A stretch of 64,000 bases of DNA from Kiloniella laminariae DSM 19542. GTDB lineage: Bacteria > Pseudomonadota > Alphaproteobacteria > Kiloniellales > Kiloniellaceae. The stretch spans positions 65,950 to 129,949 of the forward strand of contig NZ_KB893157.1 in NCBI RefSeq assembly GCF_000374005.1. Direction: 5' to 3'. The position numbers were made by a program, and so were the translations under genes. How positions within the stretch are numbered: the stretch's first letter is position 1; every line of letters starts with the position of its first letter. Shown here one piece after another: positions 35,383 through 44,251 of the stretch. Under the pieces are notes generated by a model. It was not told where the DNA came from and did no database searches. It saw only the letters and a list, made by a program, of their open reading frames with translations.

Positions 35383-36354
35383 TCATATCGGGCCGAAGTG
35401 CTGCAGGTACTCGGTCGTTGTAACGCCCATATGGCGTGAAAAACAGCGGCGCATTTTCTGGAGGTCACCAAAACCGCAGAGGTTGGCGACCTGTTTCAGC
35501 GAAACGCCCCGGGCGAGCAGGGTTCTGGCCTGATCGAGCCGGGTCAGTTCAACAAACTGGACGGGAGAAACGCCGAGGGACCGGTTGAATTTGCGATCCA
35601 TGGTGCGGGGAGACATTTTTGCTTCCCTTGCCAGTTCAGCCAGTGTCCAGTTGTGGGCCGGATTGTTTGAGATCTTGTCCAGCAGCTTCATCAGCGGCGG
35701 TTCGATCTGAATCTGTGCCTGTAGCAGGTGCGAGAACTGCTGTTGTCCACCATTGCGTCGAAGATAGACCACCAGTTCCTGGGCCACGCCGAGCGAGAGA
35801 CCCGTGCCGTGATCTTCCTCAATGATCGAGAGGGCCAGATCAATACCGGTTGAGACACCAGCAGAAGTGTAGATCTGCCCCGATTTTGTATAGATGGTGT
35901 CGAGCTCCCATAACACATCGGGATAGCGGTCTTTTACCATCCGGGCGCGGGACCAGTGGGTTGTTGCACGTTTGCCGTCAAGGACACCAGCTTCGGCCAG
36001 CAGCAGGGCGCCGGAGCAGACAGAGATCAGGCGCTGGTCACTTTGTTGCAAGGTGAAATTCTGAAGGCAGTCACATAGATCCCTGTTCTCAAGGAGGGCG
36101 TCAATGCCTTCTCCTCCCGGGATCAGAAGGTCGGCAGGTTTGGGTTGTTTTTTTAGTGATCCGCTTGCAACAATTTCCAGACCACAGGATGTTTGTACAT
36201 TTTTGCCATCGGGGCTGATAAAGCGGTGGTTGTAGGCATTGCCAGTTGATGAAACCGCGCTGTGAAAGGCCTGCACCGGGCCGCTGATATCAAGCAGGTT
36301 GACCTGGTCAAAAACCAGAACATCGATCTGTCGTTGTCGGGGAGGTTTTGTCAT
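35383..36354 (-). CDS. GlxA family regulator (DJ-1/PfpI domain plus AraC helix-turn-helix)
   Basis: 323-residue transcription factor. N-terminal DJ-1/PfpI-like domain (about 8-190) with 'DQVNLLDISGPVQAFH' and nucleophile-elbow-like 'SVCSGALLLAEAGVLDGKRATTHW'; C-terminal AraC/XylS double helix-turn-helix (about 215-320, 'WTLAELAREAKMSPRTMDRKF', 'VANLCGFGDLQKMRRCF'). The ATG at 36354 begins the domain; 67 open codons upstream are probably not translated. Divergent from an MFS transporter, its most likely target. Effector unknown. Confidence 0.9.
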   Translation of the reverse strand: MTKPPRQRQIDVLVFDQVNLLDISGPVQAFHSAVSSTGNAYNHRFISPDGKNVQTSCGLEIVASGSLKKQPKPADLLIPGGEGIDALLENRDLCDCLQNFTLQQSDQRLISVCSGALLLAEAGVLDGKRATTHWSRARMVKDRYPDVLWELDTIYTKSGQIYTSAGVSTGIDLALSIIEEDHGTGLSLGVAQELVVYLRRNGGQQQFSHLLQAQIQIEPPLMKLLDKISNNPAHNWTLAELAREAKMSPRTMDRKFNRSLGVSPVQFVELTRLDQARTLLARGVSLKQVANLCGFGDLQKMRRCFSRHMGVTTTEYLQHFGPI

Positions 36355-36388
36355 ATAAAAATTCACTGCGTTATATGGGGTATCGATT

Positions 36389-36425
36389 TGGCAATATTTG
36401 ATGTCAAAATTACATTTTTGCCAAG
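36389..36425. promoter_or_regulatory. Spaced inverted repeat between the GlxA-type regulator and the MFS gene
   Basis: TTGGCAA and TTGCCAA arms about 23 AT-rich bases apart in the divergent promoter region; a candidate binding site for the adjacent AraC-type regulator. Short arms, so weak evidence. Confidence 0.35.
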
Positions 36426-36476
36426 TACCAATTTGACTAGAGTAGCCAGAAGATAATTTTTTCCAAAGGCAACGTG

Positions 36477-37682
36477 ATGACAGCTTCAATTGGCAACCGT
36501 CAGCAAAAGATAAATTTTTCTTTGATTCTATTGGGTAATGCGGTGCTGGGGGCACCGATGCCCATGCTGATCATTCTGGGCGGACTTGCCGGGGTGATGC
36601 TGGCGCCGAGAGCTGAACTGGCGATCCTGCCCGTTTCGTTACAGCTGTTGGCGGGGATGCTTTCGGCGATGCCCCTGTCGATATTCATGGGGAAACACGG
36701 TCGGAAAAAAGGCTTTGTGTTGGGGGCTGTTATGGCTGGCCTTGGCGGCATATTGGGTCTTTACAGCCTGTTTTATACAAGTTTCTCTCTGCTCTGTCTG
36801 GCCCATGGGCTGTTAGGGGCGGCGCTGAGCTGTTTTGGTTTCTTTCGCTTTGCCGCAGCCGAGGTGGTTGCCGAACAGTGGCGGCCAACGGCAATTTCCT
36901 TCACGCTGGGCTCAGGTTTGATTGCGGCCATCATTGGCCCGGAAATTTTTGTTTTCAGTAAAGACTATTTTGATCCCATTCCCTTTGCCGGTGCTTACGG
37001 GGCAATCTCGCTGATCTCTCTGGTCGGTTGTTTGCCTGTTCTGGCTCTTGTGATCCCGACGTCAGCGACGGCAAAGACTGATTTCGTTCAGGAAAAAATA
37101 GCAGCAAGTTCGATTTTGCGCCGCCAGCCTGTCTATACGGCAATTTTCTGTGCGGCGATTTCATTTGGTGTCATGGTTCTCTTGATGGCACCAACCCCGC
37201 TGGCCATGACACTTTGCGGCTTTAGCGAAACACAGGCAAGCGACGTGATCCGCTGGCATGTGGTTGCCATGTTTGCGCCCAGTTTTTTTACGGGAAGTCT
37301 TGTTTCGCGCTTTGGTTCGTCACGGGTGGTTTTCCTCGGTCTTGTTCTGCTGGCCGTTTCAGGAGCAATTGCCCTGGCCGGGATCGAACTGGAGCATTTT
37401 TATCTCTCCCTGATTTTACTCGGCCTGGGATGGAATTTCGGCTTTATCGGAGCAACAAACATGTTGTCAGAGAACCTCGCACCAGAAGAGAGGTCGGTTG
37501 TCCAGGGGCTTAATGATACCTTGGTCGCCCTTGTGGCCACGCTGGCTTCTTTTGGCTCTGGTGTTCTCATTTCTACTTTTGACTGGGCTGCGGTGGTTGT
37601 TGCAGCTTTCCCGATGATATTTCTGGCAGGACTGATGCTTTATATCCTCAGGAAAAGCGTGGTGCTGCTGAAGCCTGTTTAA
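36477..37682 (+). CDS. Major facilitator superfamily transporter
   Basis: 401-residue, 12-helix membrane transporter. The conserved loop 2-3 motif appears as 'MGKHGRKKGFVLGAVMAGLGG' (about residue 66), and a related loop 'LVSRFGSSRVVFLG' in the second half. Start is the ATG at 36477 (a GTG lies three bases before). Divergent from the GlxA-type regulator, so expression is probably induced by its ligand. Substrate not predictable; drug or metabolite efflux is common in this branch. Its end converges 3 bases from the next gene. Confidence 0.9.
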   Translation: MTASIGNRQQKINFSLILLGNAVLGAPMPMLIILGGLAGVMLAPRAELAILPVSLQLLAGMLSAMPLSIFMGKHGRKKGFVLGAVMAGLGGILGLYSLFYTSFSLLCLAHGLLGAALSCFGFFRFAAAEVVAEQWRPTAISFTLGSGLIAAIIGPEIFVFSKDYFDPIPFAGAYGAISLISLVGCLPVLALVIPTSATAKTDFVQEKIAASSILRRQPVYTAIFCAAISFGVMVLLMAPTPLAMTLCGFSETQASDVIRWHVVAMFAPSFFTGSLVSRFGSSRVVFLGLVLLAVSGAIALAGIELEHFYLSLILLGLGWNFGFIGATNMLSENLAPEERSVVQGLNDTLVALVATLASFGSGVLISTFDWAAVVVAAFPMIFLAGLMLYILRKSVVLLKPV

Positions 37683-37685
37683 GGT

Positions 37686-38453
37686 TCAGGTCACGAAGGA
37701 CAGGGCCTGTTCAGTTTTTCTGTGCGTCGCGGCAAGCGCGGGAGGCGATCCGGCGGCCCTGATTTCTTCCAGGATGTTGTGGCGTGACATGTAGAGGACA
37801 TAAAGGCGCAGGTCCACGGGAACTTCCTGGCGATACCTGAAGTCAAGATGAAGCCATTTTTCGATATGGGCAAAGCCGTAGTGCCGGTTTTGCCCTTTTT
37901 CGTGCAGGATATGATTCATCACTCCGAAGTGATAATCCACATCAAAACGGCTGAGGATCAGGCTGCGGGTCAGGTGTGGCAGTATCCGGCTGAGGCCCTT
38001 GCGGCGCCAGTCCGGTCGGGTATAGAGGCGTCCGCTGTAGGACAATTTTCCGCGGACAGCCCTTTCCGGATCAACCGAGAGTTCCCGGATGGCTGTCCCG
38101 TCGGGGATTTTTCCCTGTTCATACCAGAAACGCAGGTTCTCGAGGGACTCGCGCAAGCTGGTATAGGGCAGCAGCTTGGCCGAGATATAGCTGACACAGT
38201 TATCCGGCTGCTGAAGATAGACATTGATCCAGAAGCAGCGTTCGGGCGTCAGTGTATTCAGGGCCGGATCAAAGGCCGGATTGACATATTTGGTATCGGG
38301 CATGGCATTGGAGATGTCCTGGTAGTGGTCAAAATCCGTAGATATTTCCACGGAGAGGCCCAGGGCTTTGATTTCGTTTTCCAGTGCAACAAGTCTGCTT
38401 TTAAAAAATGCCCGGCTGTAGTGGGGGCAGATTGGCCAGTCTATAAGCTGCAT
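37686..38453 (-). CDS. Protein of unknown function with GNAT-like features
   Basis: 255 aa, no signal peptide or membrane helix. I do not recognise the family. The segment 'RELSVDPERAVRGKLSYSGRLYTRPDWRRKGLSRILPHLTRSL' reads like the strand-4 / acyl-CoA loop ('RRKGLS') of a GNAT fold, so an acyltransferase is possible. Start at 38453 chosen over 38480 because 'MQLIDWPICPHY' begins the ordered sequence. Divergent from a MaoC hydratase, with a palindromic motif shared with the TRAP/VOC promoter region 5 kb away, so probably in the same MarR-linked regulon. Confidence 0.7.
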   Translation of the reverse strand: MQLIDWPICPHYSRAFFKSRLVALENEIKALGLSVEISTDFDHYQDISNAMPDTKYVNPAFDPALNTLTPERCFWINVYLQQPDNCVSYISAKLLPYTSLRESLENLRFWYEQGKIPDGTAIRELSVDPERAVRGKLSYSGRLYTRPDWRRKGLSRILPHLTRSLILSRFDVDYHFGVMNHILHEKGQNRHYGFAHIEKWLHLDFRYRQEVPVDLRLYVLYMSRHNILEEIRAAGSPPALAATHRKTEQALSFVT

Positions 38454-38464
38454 AGCATCCTCCA

Positions 38465-38484
38465 TAAATATGAATTGCAACTAA
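38465..38484. promoter_or_regulatory. MarR-type operator, site C
   Basis: TAAATATGAATTGCAACTAA: its right half is identical to that of site B (TTGCAACTAA), 15 of 20 positions overall. It overlaps the promoter space of the divergent unknown gene and the MaoC gene. Confidence 0.5.
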
Positions 38485-38543
38485 TGCGTGTATATATTAA
38501 TAATATAAAACCGTAATAATTGTCAATCAGGAGAATGGTTATT

Positions 38544-39032
38544 ATGAAATTTGTAACAGGCATGGAGATTCGCCACCGCTTTACCAAAACCGTCAATGAA
38601 GGGGATCACAGTCTCTTTTGCTCTTTAACCTGGAACCCTCAGCCGCTGCATATCAATGTAGAGAAGGCTCGGGAAAGTGGTTTCTCCGGTGTGCTGGTCA
38701 ACGGCATGTATACTTTGAGCCTGACGCTGGGTGTCTCGGTCTACGATCTGACAATGGAAGGTTTGATTGGAAATCTTTCAATCGACGATGTGCACTATCA
38801 TGCACCGGTAGAGATCGGAGACACTTTGAGTTTTATGACCCGTATCCTTCATGTCAGGTCATCGCGCAGTCGTCCGGACCGGGAGATCGTCACCTTTCAG
38901 CACTTCTGTTTTCGCAAGAGAGATGAACTGGTGCTGGATTGCCACCGGACAACCCTGATGCAGTCTGAATCCGGGCAGCTGGAGGAAGAGGCAGGATCAA
39001 AGCCGGAAGCTGTCACCCTGCCTGTTTTGTAA
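38544..39032 (+). CDS. MaoC-like hotdog-fold hydratase
   Basis: 162-residue hotdog enzyme of the MaoC/(R)-enoyl-CoA hydratase group. The active-site pattern is visible: 'NPQPLHINVEKARESGFSGVLVNGM' (Asp/His region, here N-x-Q-P-L-H) followed by 'TLSLTLGVSVYDLTMEG'. Start at 38544 with AGGAG ten bases upstream. Being divergent from the unknown 255-aa gene and near the MarR operator, it probably acts on an acyl-CoA in the same catabolic route. Substrate unknown. Confidence 0.85.
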   Translation: MKFVTGMEIRHRFTKTVNEGDHSLFCSLTWNPQPLHINVEKARESGFSGVLVNGMYTLSLTLGVSVYDLTMEGLIGNLSIDDVHYHAPVEIGDTLSFMTRILHVRSSRSRPDREIVTFQHFCFRKRDELVLDCHRTTLMQSESGQLEEEAGSKPEAVTLPVL

Positions 39033-39050
39033 AAAAGAGAGGGGCCTCAA

Positions 39051-39707
39051 TTAACAGACAGCTTCAGCATCCGGCTGGTTTTCCGGACGGGCCTTGTCAA
39101 AGGCTGTCAGCGCCAGACAGTTTTTCTCGATGCGGCAGAGGGTCGGGTAATTCTCGAGCGGAATGGAGAAACGCCGGGCGTTATAGATCTGGGGGACGAG
39201 GCAGCAATCTGCCAGACCTGGAGTGTCGCCATGGCAGAAGTTTCCAGAAGAAGAGCTTTGGGACAGAGTTGCTTCAAGGGCAACGAAGCCTTCATCAATC
39301 CAGTGACGATACCACTGAGTCTGCTGTTCCTGCGAAAAGCCACAAGGTCCTGTGAGGTATTTTATGACCCGCAGATTGTTCAGAGGGTGGATGTCACAGG
39401 CAATATTCTGAGCCAGAGCGCGGACATGGGCGCGCTCAAGGGCTGTGGCAGGCAAAAGGGCGGGATCGGGGTAGAGTTCTTCCAGATACTCGATAATTGC
39501 CAGAGACTGGGTCAGGATTTCTCCTGTTTCAAGACGCAGGGCAGGAACCAGCTTTTGCGGATTGATCTGTTGATAATCTGCCGCCAACTGTTGCCCGCCA
39601 TCCCTCACAAGATGAAGCGGTGTGCTCTGGTAAGGGAGGTTTTTGAGGTTGAAGGCAATACGTACCCTGTAGGCAGCTGTCGAGCGCCAGTAGGTATAGA
39701 GGTCCAT
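39051..39707 (-). CDS. maiA: Maleylacetoacetate isomerase / zeta-class glutathione S-transferase
   Basis: 218 aa with thioredoxin-like N-domain containing the zeta-class serine motif 'YWRSTAAYRVRIAFNLK' (matching SSxSxRVRIAL), 'NPQKLVPALRLETGEILTQSLAIIEYLEE', and an all-helical C-domain. The enzyme isomerises maleylacetoacetate (or maleylpyruvate) with glutathione. Last gene of the minus-strand run TRAP-marR-maiA, and a fumarylacetoacetase gene lies nearby, which supports the ring-cleavage role. Confidence 0.87.
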   Translation of the reverse strand: MDLYTYWRSTAAYRVRIAFNLKNLPYQSTPLHLVRDGGQQLAADYQQINPQKLVPALRLETGEILTQSLAIIEYLEELYPDPALLPATALERAHVRALAQNIACDIHPLNNLRVIKYLTGPCGFSQEQQTQWYRHWIDEGFVALEATLSQSSSSGNFCHGDTPGLADCCLVPQIYNARRFSIPLENYPTLCRIEKNCLALTAFDKARPENQPDAEAVC

Positions 39708-39726
39708 GGTCAGACTTTCCGGACTT

Positions 39727-40212
39727 TCAAAGGGAGGTAAAAGGTTCTGTGCTCAGGCAGTCTTCGGCATTTTTACGAACCCGTGCCATCAGGGATCGCA
39801 AGAGACGTTCTTCTTCGGGGGAGAGCCCGGCCAGAATTTCCTGCTCCCTGGCTCTGACTTGGGGGATCAGTTCACTCAACACCTGCCGCCCTTCCCGGGT
39901 CAGGAAAAGATTAACCCGGCGTTTGTCTGCGCTGCTGACGCCCCGTTCCAGGTATCCGGCCTTGAGCAACCCCTTGATCGCCCGGCTGACCTGTACCTTG
40001 TCCAGACTGGAGTGATCGACGACTTCGCTGGCGGAAAGCGGGGGATAGTTTCCCAGAACGACCATGACCCGCCACTGGTAGACGGTCAACCCGTAGGCGC
40101 GGGTGTAGATCGTGGCCACAGACTGACTGATGGCCCGGTAAAAGATCCGGACTTCGTAGGGGAAGAAGTCCTTGAGATTGAGGCTCTCGATCTCGTGGTT
40201 ACTCGGGGTCAT
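39727..40212 (-). CDS. MarR family transcriptional regulator
   Basis: 161-residue winged-helix regulator: 'AYGLTVYQWRVMVVLGNYPPLSASEVVDHSSLDKVQVSRAIKGLLKAGYLERG' contains the recognition helix and 'DKRRVNLFLTREGRQVLSEL' the wing. MarR repressors of aromatic catabolism (HpaR, HmgR types) are usually released by an aromatic acid or its CoA ester. Encoded between the TRAP genes and maiA; matching 20-bp palindromes in two nearby intergenic regions are the probable operators. Confidence 0.92.
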   Translation of the reverse strand: MTPSNHEIESLNLKDFFPYEVRIFYRAISQSVATIYTRAYGLTVYQWRVMVVLGNYPPLSASEVVDHSSLDKVQVSRAIKGLLKAGYLERGVSSADKRRVNLFLTREGRQVLSELIPQVRAREQEILAGLSPEEERLLRSLMARVRKNAEDCLSTEPFTSL

Positions 40213-40281
40213 ATGTTACAGGCCTGTTGTTGGTGTCGTTGATCTTGGTCTTGTGTTCGAATTGTCCTGTCTGCATCCGGC

Positions 40282-41586
40282 TTAATCCATAAGCAGGGAT
40301 GGCAGCCAGAGTGAGAGCGCCGGAAAGAGGATGAGCAGGGCGAGGCGGGCGACATCGGCAAAAAGAAAAGCCACGACGCCCCGGCTGATTGTCTGCAGGG
40401 TCAGGCCGGGCGTACCCGCCATGATGATAAAGAGGTTCATACCTACGGGCGGTGTGATCAGGCCAACTTCAACCACGGACACCATAATCACCCCAAACCA
40501 GATTGGATCGAAGCCGAGCGAAGTGATCAGGGGATAGATGAACGGCAGGGTGAGGAGGATCATGGAAAGTGCATCCATGAAACAACCGAGAATTATGTAA
40601 AAGATAACCAGCAGAATCAGGACCAGATAGCGGTCCCAGCCCAGTTCCGTGACAAAAGATACCAGCGCCTGGGGCAGGCCTGTGGTTTCAATGAAATAGT
40701 TGAACACTGCCGTGCCGACGAGAATGAGAAAAATCATCCCTGTGGTGTTCGCCGTTTCGTTCAGGCTTTCCCAGAAGCTGCGCAGATTGAGCTGGCGCTT
40801 GGCAAGAGCAAGAAGAAAAGCACCGATAGCGCCGATAGCAGCTGCCTCTGTTGGAGAAAACCAGCCTGCATAGATCCCACCGATGACAACGCCGAACAGG
40901 AGAATCACGGGCCAGACACTGAAGAGAGCCGAGAAACGTTCGGGCCATTCCACGCGGGTGTCAGCCGGGCCGAGTTCGGGATTTCTGGCGGTCTTGATCC
41001 AGATGGCGAGCATGTAGAGAGCTGTGGCCAGGAGGCCGGGGATCAGGGCGGCAGCAAAAAGTCGCCCGATCGACTGTTCGGTCAGAATGGCATAGATAAT
41101 CATGATAACACTGGGGGGAATCAGCACTCCCAGTGTGCCGCCAGCAGCAATGGTGGCGCTGGCGAGGCCATCGTCATAGTTGCGGCGGCGCATTTCCGGC
41201 ATAGCAACCCGGCACATGGTCGCGGCTGTTGCCAGGGATGATCCACAGATGGCCCCGAAGGCTGCGCAGGCACCGACGGTTGCCATGGCAAGCCCGCCCC
41301 GGTAGTGGCCGATAAAAGCGTGAACACCGTCATAGAGCGCGCGGGACAAGCCGGCCCTGGCCGAAAAAGCCCCCATCAGAATAAACAATGGAATGACAGA
41401 AAGCGAATAGGGGAAGACAGACTCAAAAGGGATCGAGCCCATGATAAAGGCAACGGAATCATAGCCATTGATGATCAACCCGCCAACGGCACCAACCATT
41501 CCCATGGCAATGGCAATCGGAATGCGAAAAGCAATAAGGCCGAGCAAAACAGCAAAGGAGAGAAGGCCGATTATTTCCGGAGACAT
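40282..41586 (-). CDS. dctM: TRAP transporter large permease (DctM family)
   Basis: 434 aa, normal length, 12 or so membrane helices. Signatures 'SVIPLFILMGAFSARAG', 'AAGGTLGVLIPPSVIMIIYA', 'SPTEAAAIGAIGAFLLAL' are plain. Follows the dctQ gene by 12 bases and precedes the MarR gene by 69. Part of the minus-strand run dctP-dctQ-dctM-marR-maiA. Confidence 0.95.
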   Translation of the reverse strand: MSPEIIGLLSFAVLLGLIAFRIPIAIAMGMVGAVGGLIINGYDSVAFIMGSIPFESVFPYSLSVIPLFILMGAFSARAGLSRALYDGVHAFIGHYRGGLAMATVGACAAFGAICGSSLATAATMCRVAMPEMRRRNYDDGLASATIAAGGTLGVLIPPSVIMIIYAILTEQSIGRLFAAALIPGLLATALYMLAIWIKTARNPELGPADTRVEWPERFSALFSVWPVILLFGVVIGGIYAGWFSPTEAAAIGAIGAFLLALAKRQLNLRSFWESLNETANTTGMIFLILVGTAVFNYFIETTGLPQALVSFVTELGWDRYLVLILLVIFYIILGCFMDALSMILLTLPFIYPLITSLGFDPIWFGVIMVSVVEVGLITPPVGMNLFIIMAGTPGLTLQTISRGVVAFLFADVARLALLILFPALSLWLPSLLMD

Positions 41587-41598
41587 GGTTCTAGGCCC

Positions 41599-42117
41599 CT
41601 ATTGTTTGTACCGGGACAGGACATCCCGTCGGGTGATGAGGCTATAGAAGCTGGTAATGCCCAGATGAAGTGCGACCAGAACTGAAAGAGCTGATCCGAT
41701 GACAAGGGGGACCCAGTAATAGATCATGGGAAGGCCCAGGGTCATGGAGATGTCACCGTATTCATGTTGCATTTTTGCCTGGGCAAAGGAAAAAATCACG
41801 ATGGCAAACATAAAGCAGCAACTGAGCAGAGCGCCGATCAACTGGAACAGGGCGGCAGGACGCTGAGACAGGCGGTCGGTGATGATCGAGACCGCCACAT
41901 GGCTCCCGCTCATAAAAGTCTGGGGAATAGAGAGATAGGCGGCTGAAAGAACCATCAGCTGGATCAGATCAATCGTGCCATAGATTCCGGCCCCGTCAAG
42001 CTTGCGCAAAATGACATCCGCTGTGGTGACCAACATTGCTCCAAGCAGGAAAAGCATGGCAAGTCCGGCGGTGTACTTTGTCACGCAGCCAAGAATTTTG
42101 TGAGACTGTTCGATCAT
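41599..42117 (-). CDS. dctQ: TRAP transporter small permease (DctQ family)
   Basis: 172-residue four-helix subunit ('LAMLFLLGAMLVTTADVILRKL', 'YLSIPQTFMSGSHVAVSIITDRL', 'GLPMIYYWVPLVIGSALSV'). Usual size without the extra helix seen in the DctQ at 0.9 kb, so the two TRAP systems in this window belong to different subgroups. Confidence 0.93.
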   Translation of the reverse strand: MIEQSHKILGCVTKYTAGLAMLFLLGAMLVTTADVILRKLDGAGIYGTIDLIQLMVLSAAYLSIPQTFMSGSHVAVSIITDRLSQRPAALFQLIGALLSCCFMFAIVIFSFAQAKMQHEYGDISMTLGLPMIYYWVPLVIGSALSVLVALHLGITSFYSLITRRDVLSRYKQ

Positions 42118-42210
42118 GCTTTGCCTGTTGTTCTGGTCTGTTGCTCTGGCCTGTTAATTTATAGAAGAACCCGGTTGATCGTGACGACGACAATCAACCG
42201 GGGAACTGGG

Positions 42211-43248
42211 TCATTCATACTTGGCGATGGTTTTTACGGCGGCATCATAGATCTCACGGGCGTTTGCCACACCGGACTCTTCGATGTCTTTGAGGTATTT
42301 GTCCGTCGTCGGTTGAAGAGCTGTACGCCATTCAGCACGTTCGCTGTCAGAAAGAGCCAAAACGGGATTTCCTTTGGCCTTCACGTCTGCAATGCCGGGC
42401 TCATCCCATTTGTTCCACCAAGGGCCGAACTTCGCGACCAGAGTGTCGCCGCTGATGGCATCGATGGCAGCGCGAATGTCTTCAGGCAGGGCCTCATATT
42501 TCTTTTCATTCATGACGAAGTAGAAGCTCGTGGTATAGGCCTTGGCATCGAGATGGTAGTCGAGAACTTCGGCAAGCTTGAAGCCGTGTACACCGTCATA
42601 AGGAAAGAGGTTTCCGTCGATAACACCCTTTTGCAGGTTCTCATAAACCTGGGTCGGAGGCAGGCCGACAGGCGTGGCATTGAGCTGTTCGAGCATCATG
42701 GAAGTCGCCAGGCTTGGAGTACGCAAGCGCAGGCCTTCCAGGTCGGCCATGGTCTTAATCTGTTTGCCGCGGCTGTGGATCAGGCCGGGATTGTGGGCGT
42801 GGAGTGCTAGAACCTTGAGGCCGACGTATTCCTCGGCCAGATATTCAGGATAGAGGTCCCACAATGCACGGGAAGCTGCATCTGCTGACTTTGTCAGGAA
42901 AGGCAGATCCATAATCAGGGTGCGCGGCAGACGACCGCGGGGGAAACCGGTAAGGCCGTGGGAAATATCAACGACACCGGCCCGAACCTGGTCATATTGC
43001 TTGGCTACATGACCAAAGGCAGATCCGGCGGGGAAGATTGTGACCTGCACCTGTCCGTTGGTTTGCTCTTCCAGCTCCCTGGCCCAGGGTTCCAGAAAAT
43101 CTGTATGGGTCGGGTGTGATGCAGGAAGAAAGTGGCTGAGCTTGAGCTCGATGGTTTCTGCAAGGGCCGGGGTTAATGTGGCTGTTGCCAAAGATGTTAC
43201 GAGAGATGTTGCCAGTGTTGCGGCGGCGGCGAGTAGAAAACGTTTCAT
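42211..43248 (-). CDS. dctP: TRAP transporter substrate-binding protein DctP
   Basis: 345-residue periplasmic receptor with signal peptide ('FLLAAAATLATSLVTSLATATLTPALA', cleavage after ALA). DctP core marks: 'LPASHPTHTDFLEPWARELEEQTNGQVQVTIFPAGS' and 'MADLEGLRLRTPSLATSMMLEQLNATPVGLP' with the ligand-carboxylate arginine. First gene of the minus-strand run; two palindromic motifs stand upstream. Ligand likely an organic (perhaps aromatic) acid given the neighbours, but not readable from sequence. Confidence 0.93.
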   Translation of the reverse strand: MKRFLLAAAATLATSLVTSLATATLTPALAETIELKLSHFLPASHPTHTDFLEPWARELEEQTNGQVQVTIFPAGSAFGHVAKQYDQVRAGVVDISHGLTGFPRGRLPRTLIMDLPFLTKSADAASRALWDLYPEYLAEEYVGLKVLALHAHNPGLIHSRGKQIKTMADLEGLRLRTPSLATSMMLEQLNATPVGLPPTQVYENLQKGVIDGNLFPYDGVHGFKLAEVLDYHLDAKAYTTSFYFVMNEKKYEALPEDIRAAIDAISGDTLVAKFGPWWNKWDEPGIADVKAKGNPVLALSDSERAEWRTALQPTTDKYLKDIEESGVANAREIYDAAVKTIAKYE

Positions 43249-43386
43249 GGATTAATAGCCTTCCTGTGCGGCGGTGGCCTGTTTGTACTGTTTTGTTTGT
43301 ACTGGCCAATTCTGCGTGTGAGCATCGCTCTTTATCAGGCCAGTGGATTTTGTCTGCTGTAATCCATAGTTGGCCGTTTAATCATA

Positions 43387-43406
43387 ATAGTTTCATATGA
43401 AACAAA
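43387..43406. promoter_or_regulatory. MarR-type operator, site A (before dctP)
   Basis: ATAGTTTCATATGAAACAAA, containing the perfect palindrome GTTTCATATGAAAC. It agrees with site B at 16 of 20 positions. Confidence 0.6.
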
Positions 43407-43528
43407 TTGGCAAATAAATTTTCCGGTAATTTTTTATCTTCATTATCTTGCTGATTAATAAGAATAAAATTTAAATATAGAGAAGGTATTATTATTTTAC
43501 AGGATTAATTTTTATAAAATTTCTTGAA

Positions 43529-43548
43529 TTAGTTTCATTTGCAACTAA
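43529..43548. promoter_or_regulatory. MarR-type operator, site B (before the VOC-FAH genes)
   Basis: TTAGTTTCATTTGCAACTAA; outer arms ATTAGTT / AACTAAT are perfectly symmetric. A 20-bp palindrome of this spacing is typical for MarR dimers. Confidence 0.6.
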
Positions 43549-43698
43549 TCTTGAATGTCTTAACTGCGGGTTTGTGCAGTTCGCCAGAGTCGTTCTGGAC
43601 TGGCCACCCTAGTCTGGTCGCTCTGGCCTGATTGTATTGATACACTACAAATCGGTTGTACGGGATCTCCGTATGGCCTCATGCTTATGAGGTTGAAG

Positions 43699-44235
43699 AT
43701 GAAAATCGAACAGATACATCACGTTGCTTATCGCTGTAAGGATGCCAAGGAAACGGTCGAGTGGTACGGAAAGTACCTGAATATGGATTTCATTCTTGCT
43801 ATTGCTGAAGACGAGGTTCCCTCGACCAAGGCAAAAGACCCCTATATGCATATCTTCCTTGATGCGGGAAAAGGCAGCATTCTTGCGTTCTTTGAAATTC
43901 CCAATTCCCCCCCGATGGGCCGTGATCCCAACACCCCGGAATGGGTGCAGCATCTGGCGCTGAGTGTTGCGACGATGGACGAGATGATGTCCGTAAAAGC
44001 CAAGCTGGAAGCGGACGGAATCAATGTTCTGGGACCGACAGATCACACCCTGTTCAAGTCGATCTATTTCTTTGATCCCAGCGGGCATCGCATCGAACTG
44101 GCCGTGAACATCGGGACGCCCGAGATGAACAAGAAGCTTGATGCCGTGAAATGGGAAATGCTGGAAGAGTGGTCCAAAACCAAACGTGCACCAAAGCATG
44201 CGGACTGGATGCATGAAAAAGCACGCAGCTCTTGA
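43699..44235 (+). CDS. VOC family (glyoxalase/extradiol dioxygenase-like) protein
   Basis: 178-residue metal-binding protein. 'IEQIHHVAYRCKDAKETVEWYGKYL' supplies the first metal histidine and 'VQHLALSVATMDEMM' and 'FDPSGHRIELAVN' the second-module histidine and glutamate of a vicinal-oxygen-chelate fold. Start at 43699 with GAGG six bases upstream. It is 16 bases upstream of the fumarylacetoacetase gene and likely acts in the same aromatic route; too short for 4-hydroxyphenylpyruvate dioxygenase, so its reaction is unknown. Confidence 0.85.
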   Translation: MKIEQIHHVAYRCKDAKETVEWYGKYLNMDFILAIAEDEVPSTKAKDPYMHIFLDAGKGSILAFFEIPNSPPMGRDPNTPEWVQHLALSVATMDEMMSVKAKLEADGINVLGPTDHTLFKSIYFFDPSGHRIELAVNIGTPEMNKKLDAVKWEMLEEWSKTKRAPKHADWMHEKARSS

Positions 44236-44251
44236 GACAGGTACTTTATAG

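Larger units (their letters stand above)
43249..43698. other. 450-base AT-rich divergent regulatory region (TRAP / VOC)
   Basis: Separates dctP from the VOC-FAH pair. It is clearly AT-rich and carries two similar 20-bp palindromes, one near each gene (43387-43406 and 43529-43548). No further gene is visible. Confidence 0.7.
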
